A stretch of 64,000 nucleotides of DNA, taken from Siphonodentalium dalli (taxonomy: Eukaryota; Mollusca; Scaphopoda; Gadilida; Siphonodentaliidae). The stretch spans positions 248,803,474 through 248,867,473 of the forward strand of contig CP136065.1 of NCBI GenBank assembly GCA_032622095.1, written 5' to 3'. The position numbers and the translations under genes are program-made. Shown here one piece after another: positions 56,326 through 64,000 of this stretch (its first letter is position 1; each line of letters begins with the position of its first letter). Below the pieces are notes generated by a model, which worked only from the letters and a program-made list of their open reading frames with translations, did not search any database and had not been told where the DNA came from.

Positions 56326-56504
56326 CTGCCAATGAAAAAAGGTTATATTCATTTAATTTCTTTATACTAAATGGATTCTTCCACACAGTTATAAAAGTAT
56401 ACATAGGAATGGTATATTATTCATTTAGGGGGGTGTTCAGGATAAATTAGTAGAGGACAGTATGACATAAAGATAATACAATTATACAAGTACAAAACAA
56501 ACCT

Positions 56505-56935
56505 GAGAATAAGGTGCCGGTCATTTGCAGTATGAGGTCCCCAGAGGGTGAATTTAGTGATGCTATCCTGCATAGTGGGCTAGCATCACCAAATTCACCC
56601 TCTAGGGACCTCATTCTGCATGGCCTCATCTGCTATGGGAGACATAGACTCAGATTAAAGTTCCCAAATGGTGAATAGTGTGATGTACCCCCATTGGGAA
56701 CCTCGATTATGCAATGTGTCGTCTGCCAATTTGGGGATATAGAGAAAAAAAGAAGTTTCTACAGAAATTTGATAATAAAGAAACTTTCCAGAGAAGATGA
56801 GGCCTAAGCAGAATGAGGTCCCCAGAGGGTAAATTTGGTGATGCTTGCCCGCTGTGTGGGATAGAATCACTAAATTCATTCTCTGCATGGGGACCTCATG
56901 TCAGACACCTTACACTCAGGCCTGGTGTAGAAGGT
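56505..56935. mobile_element. hAT-type MITE, long form
   Basis: Two hairpins with the internal body (tttggggatatagagaaa), about 180 bp upstream of the exon 1 acceptor. Confidence 0.75.
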
Positions 56936-57069
56936 TTCCGATACATACATGTAGGTGGGAACTGTTCAGTTAATAAGTTCAACAAACAACCTTTGTTGTT
57001 GAACTTATTATCTGAACATTTCTAAGGGAACTACATGTACTCGTCAATGAGTATTTAGTATAGAAAGGT

Positions 57070-57339
57070 TTAACCCTTTAAGTGCCAGGTCCGATTTTTG
57101 TATCAACCCATATACCCTGTGCAAATGCATTCTCTTATATATGCGAGGCGACCTATATAAGAGAATGCATTGGCCTAACAATTTTTCATCATTTGTTATT
57201 ATTTTTTACAATTTTTTACAATTTTAATAAAATTTTTTAAATCTAAAAAAAAAAAAAAAAAAAATTATTTTTTTAGGACCGATTTTACAGACCGTAAATT
57301 AGGGCCGATGAGATCGGCCCCTGGCACTGAAAGGGTTAA
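57070..57339. mobile_element. TTAA MITE of the gtgccagg family
   Basis: TTAA flanks, ccctttaagtgccaggtccg at left; the hairpin core is half deleted, followed by a poly-A/T run. Confidence 0.8.
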
Positions 57340-57435
57340 AGTAGGGAATAATATTTTTTTTAGCAACTGTTCATTTTTTTAAATACTTATATAAAGAATT
57401 TATGGAAATAATAAAAATCCATTCATGCTGTCAGG

Positions 57436-57474
57436 GTCAGGTTAGGGTTAGGGTTAGGGTTAGGGTCATGCTAT
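57436..57474. repeat. Short interstitial telomere-like repeat
   Basis: About four perfect ttaggg units inside a gtcaggttagggttaggg context. Confidence 0.8.
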
Positions 57475-57935
57475 CAGGGTCAGGTTATTTGTTACACTGT
57501 CAACAAAAAATGATTATGGTAGATCACAATTTAGTAATCCAAAGTCGGTTTGTTGGAGTTTATCTTAGTTCGTTCCGCTACGTCACACCACAGCGGTGTT
57601 CTATTGGTGCCGCTAGACCATATTACAGCTCTGTATGTCTTATTGGTGGCCCTAGACCATGTCACAGTACTTTATGATTTATTACTGGACACTATATTAC
57701 ACCATTGTACGTTTTAAAATGCAAGACCACACAGCTAGATTTCATTTGGGAAATTTCTCCACTGAATGTGGAAACTACCGTCCGCAGGAAGCAACTTTCC
57801 AAGAATATATACAATGTAAATAAGATTACCTTTATTATTCAACTCAAGCCTCATTATAATTTTCTAAAAGAGTTTAGGTCAAAATTATGATTGGGGTCAT
57901 TCTAAAATTGAGTGGGTCAGAATAGTCGGAAGCTA

Positions 57936-58149
57936 CAGTAATGCTCTTAAGTAATCGACTCCTTAACCACAGCAGAATTATGGGTAACTTTTCAGGATTT
58001 AGTCGGAAATATGGCTTGTTGCCATTCATCGAAAAGCTCTCGGGGAGAGCTTTCCGATGAATGGCAACAAGCCATATTTCCAACTAAATCCTGAAAAGTT
58101 ACCCATAATTCTGGTGTGGTTAAGGAGTTGATTAATTAGGGCATTACTG
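57936..58149. mobile_element. Tc1/mariner-like foldback MITE, complete
   Basis: Near-perfect palindrome with TA flanks. Confidence 0.88.
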
Positions 58150-58379
58150 TAAATGCAATATTTTAAATATAAATTTGTCACTTTAGGCCAATATAAATAA
58201 AACTTTTTCAAAATAAATGTGTCAATGACACTGTCGCTCAACTTGGGAAGGAGTTTATTTTTTGCTGAGCAATGAATAGAATGATAAAGAAGGAAAGCCA
58301 AAAAGTTACAGTAAAGGTCTTGTATTGTGTAGATGAAATTAATTTTATTTGAAACATTTCACCAATAAATGTGGGCTGC

Positions 58380-59215
58380 AGGATGTGCGGATGGATTCAA
58401 ATTTAAAATCCAAGATGGTTGCTAACAGCCATGTTTTATAACGAATTTCTGATAGCTCCAATCTAGAGGACATCTCGAAGATCCATATGAGTTTGGTGAC
58501 GATTGGATGAGGGATGTGGCCTGTAGGGTGTGCCGAAGGATTTAGTCAGACAAAGAGTAAAATCATAGATGGCTGCTGGCAGCCATGTTTTTCTACAAAT
58601 TTTGAAAAACAAGCCATGTTATTAAACAAATTTCGGGAATGATCAATGGATCCCATTTAAAGATCACCCTTAAGATCCACATGAAGTTTGGAGACGATCA
58701 GATGAGGGATGTGGCCTGTAGGGTGTGCCGAAGGATTTAGTCTTGCAAAGATTAAAATAAAAAATGGCCACTGGCAGCCATGTTTTTCTACGAATTTTGA
58801 AAAACAAATCGATGGCTCCATCTAGAAGTCCTCATGACGATCCATAGAAATTTGGTAATGATCGATGAGGGATGTGGTTTGTAGGGTGTGCCAAAATATT
58901 TAGTCATGCAAAGAGTAAAATCCAAGATGGCTGCAAGCAGCAATGTTTTCATAGAAAATTATTCAAATTTAATGGCTCTCATCTAGAGCTGATCATAAAT
59001 GTGCCTGCAAATTTTCAAAACAATTCTCCAATAAATGCGGGCTGCGCCGATGGATTCCAATTTGAAATCCAAGATGGCTGCTGGTGGCCATGTTTTTTAA
59101 ACGAATTTTTGAAAAAAATTGATGGCTCCCATCTAGAGGTCACCCCAAAGATCCATACGAAGTTTGGTGATGATCCGATGAGGGATGCAGCCTGTAGGGT
59201 CAGCCAAAGGAAACT
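58380..59215. repeat. About 180-bp tandem repeat with aagatggctgc motif (5 units)
   Basis: Each unit has aaatccaagatggctgctgg, cagccatgtttttctacgaa, gatggctcccatctagagg and gatgagggatgtggcctgta. Units are 10-25% diverged. Confidence 0.85.
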
Positions 59216-60192
59216 GTATACAAAGTAAAGTTGAGCTAAAAATGGGGAAAGATAACAATGGTGTAAATTAAGAAACCAAGTAGTTTCTATGAATTCCGAT
59301 AAATGTAAACCACAATGTACCCGGTAACGGGCCGGTATGACTTGAAACCACGATAATACCGTCTTCAAGGTTTACCGATTATGGAAAACAATGACGGTAA
59401 CGGTATTGAAAATCTTACCGATTACAATCGGTATACTGAAATACTGCCCAGCACTAGTCATGTTGTCCTAGACCAACTCAATCAAGTAGTTCGCTTCAAA
59501 TTATGTTTAGGGAAATGTCCTCAACCTGATGTAATATAGAAAACCCTGTTGGACACCATGCATCTTCATAACAAAGTTTCCCTAAAGCAGATTTTTGAGG
59601 ATTTTTGATATCGTCAAATGACACCAAAATCAGCTTGTATCCAATTTCTTCCGGGTTGTTCCACAAATTCGGCTTCAACAACCACACGACTACGGCTTAT
59701 AATCAGGCTTATAATCAGGCTTATAATCAGGCTTGTTTCGACTGAGACATTATGGAAAATAAATTAGGAATAACAAATTAATGTGCAAACACTATTTTGC
59801 TCAGTGAACTGGGTATAAAGTTCACAAATTCTCTCTCAATTCTTGATTCCAATTAACCTAAATATGACTACTGTTAACAATCACGATTCAACAAAAATAG
59901 GTTAACATTGTCATTCGATACATTAGAGGTACATCTGAGTTTCTACAGAGAAATTTCAATTTCACAATGTCAACATCTATCACAAAAAATTCAATTCACT
60001 GACACAACAACAATCTAATGTCAAAGATCCAACTCGGCTCTCAAGAAATGTCGAGTAATCTATCATATTAAATGTAATAAGAGGCCGCTAGACCACATGT
60101 ACTTCTGATATAAGGCCACAACTTAGCCTTGAAATACATGTATTGTGTCTTTCATTTGCAGAAACATTTTGGCCTAGAAAAATTTCTGCTAA

Positions 60193-60350
60193 TTAAACCT
60201 TTCATGATGGGAGCTGCTGGTGCAGCATTAAATATCATTCTCTTATATATGCGAGTCTCCCATAGAAAGCCTTGCATATATAAGAGAATACATTGGACTA
60301 ACAATATATACCTTGACCTTGTAAGCCAGTGCATTCTCTTATATATGTAA
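60193..60350. mobile_element. TTAA MITE, cctttcatga family, truncated
   Basis: Left terminus ttaaacctttcatgatggga and one hairpin core; the right half is missing. Confidence 0.65.
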
Positions 60351-60498
60351 ATAAAGGTATGTATATTAATTACTTAGGGTACTAAAAATTCTCAAGGGTT
60401 GGCCTTAAAAATTAGGCAGTTATTTTATGTTGTCCTTGAGCACTTGATGAACATTGAACTCTCTCATGAGTATCGGGGAAACACAATGTACCGCTATA

Positions 60499-60835
60499 CT
60501 TAAAGTAATTGACCACCAATAACGTGGTGTCACCCCGTTAATATGGCGGCCGGTACTATACCGCGGTATCCTCCAATACCGCGGTACTGATACCGCTTGT
60601 TAACGCGAACAAGTATGTGTGAGTAAATACCTCCCCTCAAAGAGTTCCATGAAAATCACCGCGGTATTCAACAAAATTAATGCGGTGCCCGCTAAAAGAC
60701 CGCGGTATCATTATCGCCCAATACCGTAACTCCACCACCATGACCGTCTCGATACCGCTACCGTTTATTACCGGTATCACCGCGGTCATGACCGGGGTAT
60801 CACCCTGTTTTTCTGGTCAATTACTTTGAGAATAG
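60499..60835. mobile_element. MITE with CCGCGGTAT-rich interior
   Basis: Termini taaagtaattgaccacca and ctggtcaattacttt are inverted. The interior repeats accgcggtat, ataccgc and related inverted words more than ten times. Confidence 0.65.
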
Positions 60836-60839
60836 CGGT

Positions 60840-61900
60840 ACATGTACATGTATGACCGAAATTGTGGAAAATAACAGAGAAATAACTAATTAATGAGCAA
60901 ACACTATTTTGTTCAGTGAACTGGATATAAAGTTCACAAATTCTCTCTCAATTCTTGATTCCCATATGTATATTATTCAGGGTAACTAAACATTTTCAAA
61001 AATTAGGCTGTTATTTTAGGCAAAAAAAAATTAAATGTCTGGTTTGGGTTATAAGCCGAAAAAAATAGGGTCGGTAGGTAGGCTTGAAATTTTATTTTTT
61101 TAATGTTTTTTTTCTATTTTGACTGATTTTGACATCTTATTACTTTTCATGTGTGTATTTTACTCTGCAAGATTGACATAAAACTACTTTTTATTATTTT
61201 TGTATTAATTTTAATATTACACAATACTTTTATTTAGAAATCAATCTATTCTAAGATGATTTAAATGTGTTTTTTGTGTTTTATGAAATTTTTGGAGAAA
61301 AAATTCAATACATTTTCCTGAAAACCATGAAAAAAACTTTAGGGTAGGGGGTTTAAAATAGGGTCGGTAGGGAAACCCAAACCACAAATATTTTTTTCTT
61401 CAGCCTTATGTTGGCGTTGAGCACTCGATGAACATTGAACTCTCTCACCAGTATCCCGAAACACAATGTACATGTATTAGTAAGCAGACACCAATAATCA
61501 TCAAAAAACTGCTGACACTGGAAAAGTGATCAAATTCATCATGCAATTATGAAGTCTACTGGTAAGCCAACACTGCACCCTGCAATTATGAACTCTACTG
61601 GTAAGCCAACACCCACATAAAAGAGAGATAAGAAACATTAGTCCATTGTAATGGAATATATAAGAAATGTGAGACTGCAAGCCAGAGGCTATGAACGATT
61701 TAATATGGCCTCAATCACCCCTGTACCCTTAGTTCAATAGTACTCTGGATGAATTTATGAGGAAGAAGCTCAATTTATGAGGGCTATATACACTGGTCAT
61801 TCTGCAGGCTAATAACAGATGGATCCAATTAACCAGCTAACACCTCCACATCAAAGGTTTTCCCTGTACAACTCACACATATAAAACAAGATATCACATG
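60840..61900. other. Upstream flank, no gene recognised
   Basis: AT-rich. 60880-60960 repeats 59770-59850 (cactattttgttcagtgaac, aagttcacaaattctctctc); gtaagccaacac occurs twice near 61560-61610. Confidence 0.4.
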
Positions 61901-61906
61901 TAGATG

Positions 61907-62288
61907 TTAACCCTTTACCCAACAGAAGGGCCCTGTGCCAATGCATTCTCTTATATATGCGAGTCGACCATAGGTCGCCTCGCATATATAAGAGAATGCA
62001 TTGGCTTAACACATTAAAAATTATAAAATTGTTAAAGAATGTAATGGTAAAAAGTGTTTTTTTTAGGCCAATGCATTCTCTTATATATGCGAGGCGACCT
62101 ATGGTTGACTCGCATATATAAGAGAATGCATTGGCACAGGGCATAACTGTAACCATCACAATGTGGTCAATGAGCCGGTTCCAATGATATCCATATTTGT
62201 ATGGTTTTATTGAGACAGACCCAAGATAATTTAGGCTGTTGCAGCTTTATTTGGCCATTTTTGGCCGGTTTGTTGGGTAAGGGGTTAA
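61907..62288. mobile_element. piggyBac-like TTAA MITE, copy 6
   Basis: Complete, TTAA flanks; followed at once by a second short TTAA-ended hairpin (about 62289-62385, tatcccacagggagcctc / gtggggctctataaaggg). Confidence 0.85.
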
Positions 62289-62682
62289 TTAAGAGATTTA
62301 TCCCACAGGGAGCCTCACACAGATGGAAGCATGCACTGCAGAGTGTCGTCTGCTCCAGTCTATGTGGGGCTCTATAAAGGGTTAAGAACTTAAGATATAT
62401 TCTTGAGAGTTCTTTTTATTTCCTTTTGGGTGGTCTGTAGAAAAACTTCAGTTTTGCCCATTGGTATTTTAGTGGTAGTATACTAGTAGTACTGTATACA
62501 TGCAGTGAAGGATCCAGGGATTTTTGGGGGGATACATGTTTTCGGGCAATGATATGCCCCCCCCCCCCCTGCCCCCCTCTTCCGGCGCCCCTGCTCATAG
62601 ATAAGCCCACCACCATTTTTAGAACTTAGAGGGCGAGTATACTACATTGATGTCAGGTTAACTCTGAATGAAGGTGACAATA

Positions 62683-63665
62683 ATAGCATTACTCCAGCTA
62701 ATATCCAGCTAATATCATTAATACTATCTTCCCCATTGATTTTCACAAAATGCTGTATTACAATTTATCATATGACTCAATCATTATTTACGTTGGAAAG
62801 TATGTCATAAATCAATTTCATATGAACTACTAGTTCATATCACCTTCCGATAATTTGATTGGTTTGTTGACAAATAGTGTGATTGGCTGAATGGCAGCCG
62901 GGGCCGAGCCGTATTACTAACTAAATGCAGGTCAAATTCGTGCGCGTCAATCAACACGATGCCGAAATTCTCGCAATTATAATCTTTAAATATATAGTTT
63001 TGGACATTGTTATACGATAAATAGAATATGTAATTCGTATTTATCTAATAAACATACGATATAATGTCACAAACTGAGAACAGAATAGCACACTATATCT
63101 TCGCGTGCATATTATTTCTGCTAGTTCACCAGGTGTAATTGGGCTTCCGGTGCAATAAAGTGACGTCACATTAACCTTTTGCTGCCGATGTCATATAGCT
63201 ATTTAGTGATTTGTGAGAGTTTTGGACATTATAAATTCATAATCAATTTATAGGTGTCATATGATAAATAGAATATGTAAAATCGTGTTTCTCTCATATG
63301 ATATTTATGAAACTCGGCACGAATTTTCAGTTTTCTCTCGCCAGAGGCTCGAGAAAACTGAAAATTCTTAGACTCGTTTCAAAAATATCATATGAGAGAA
63401 ACACTCATTTCATATCCTCTATATATAAGATGATGTTTGTGTCTTATTTTAAATATACACTCTAACATAATAAAACACAAAACAAATTAATTACTGTATC
63501 ATAAATATAATAATATACATCATGATTCATATAAAACATGACATTAGATTATAACTGTGAATGCAATCTGAGATTTTGCATGTGCGCATCGTCGAAGGTA
63601 TAAGCCCAGTCCTAAGTTTTTGTGTCAAAAAATTCACAGCCCCCAGGGTTACTGATGGGTACAGT
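62683..63665. repeat. Dispersed block, paralogous to 38041-39200; includes CGAG copy E
   Basis: Alignable in its flanks with 38041-39200 in the same orientation. The hairpin at about 63278-63425 has arms gtttctctcatatgatattt and inverse, junctions aactcgg and gactcgt, and loop tctcgccagaggctcgaga. Confidence 0.8.
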
Positions 63666-64000
63666 ACAGGGAAATTTCCAGGGCTGTTTTGATACCTGTT
63701 ACAGGTATGGGCGCCCAAACTCGAGAAGCCCAAATGACCCCAAATTCCTAGTGGACAGTATTGAGTCAACCTGAATTTTCAAGGCACTTCAACAATATGC
63801 GATGTAAATACAAAATCTGCAGTTGCAATACAGCCTTCGTTTGCATGTTGAATTTTCAAATCAGAAGTATTATGTCATAATTATAATATATGCGTCTGTA
63901 TCTGTGTTGGTTCAGTGTAGAAGCAGTATTTTAAAGTTATATTGGGATACCGGTACATATCCTCTGCTGGAAACAGGTGTCCCCAAATTATCTCTGGATT

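Overview
This looks like animal nuclear DNA: AT-rich, intron-dominated and crowded with non-autonomous transposons and minisatellites. The style of the repeats (tRNA-headed SINEs with an ATCA or ATT tail, TTAA- and TA-flanked foldback MITEs, 8-bp-TSD hAT MITEs, exon-derived minisatellites) suggests a marine mollusc or a similar lophotrochozoan. The species is not identified.

The only gene I can support is one SLC4-family membrane transporter on the minus strand. It spans at least 56325 down to 1103. I recovered 18 coding exons whose splice phases join without a break into an open frame of 879 residues from the first visible Met (888 codons of open frame if the exon upstream of that Met is counted). 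Exon by exon it aligns to SLC4A11 (BTR1/NaBC1): the cytosolic N-terminal domain lies in exons 1-8 and the 14-TM transporter domain in exons 8-18. The promoter and any earlier exon were not identified; they would lie above 56325.

Layout, in + coordinates: 1-1102 downstream flank; 1103-3628 last two exons, with a Harbinger-like insertion (1444-2814); 3.7-9.8 kb intron with hAT, piggyBac-like and SINE insertions and a 24-bp array; 9.8-18.6 kb exons 16-11; 18.6-26.6 kb exons 10-8 with foldbacks and a 33-bp array; 27-45 kb exons 7-4 among many minisatellites; 45-56.3 kb exons 3-1; 56.3-64 kb upstream or 5' region made of MITEs and degenerate repeats.

Two themes go beyond a routine repeat catalogue. 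(1) Many exon-intron junctions of this gene have been locally amplified in tandem: the exon 4 unit is present 17 times, the exon 5 acceptor about 28 times, the exon 15 acceptor about 10 times, the exon 8 donor about 20 times, and there are smaller duplications at exons 10, 13, 17 and 18. The intron between exons 4 and 5 is almost wholly built from these copies. (2) A family of double hairpins keeps constant CGAG-type junctions and constant flanks while the paired arms differ completely between copies. This is clearest in two otherwise alignable paralogous blocks, at 38.0-39.2 kb and 62.7-63.7 kb.
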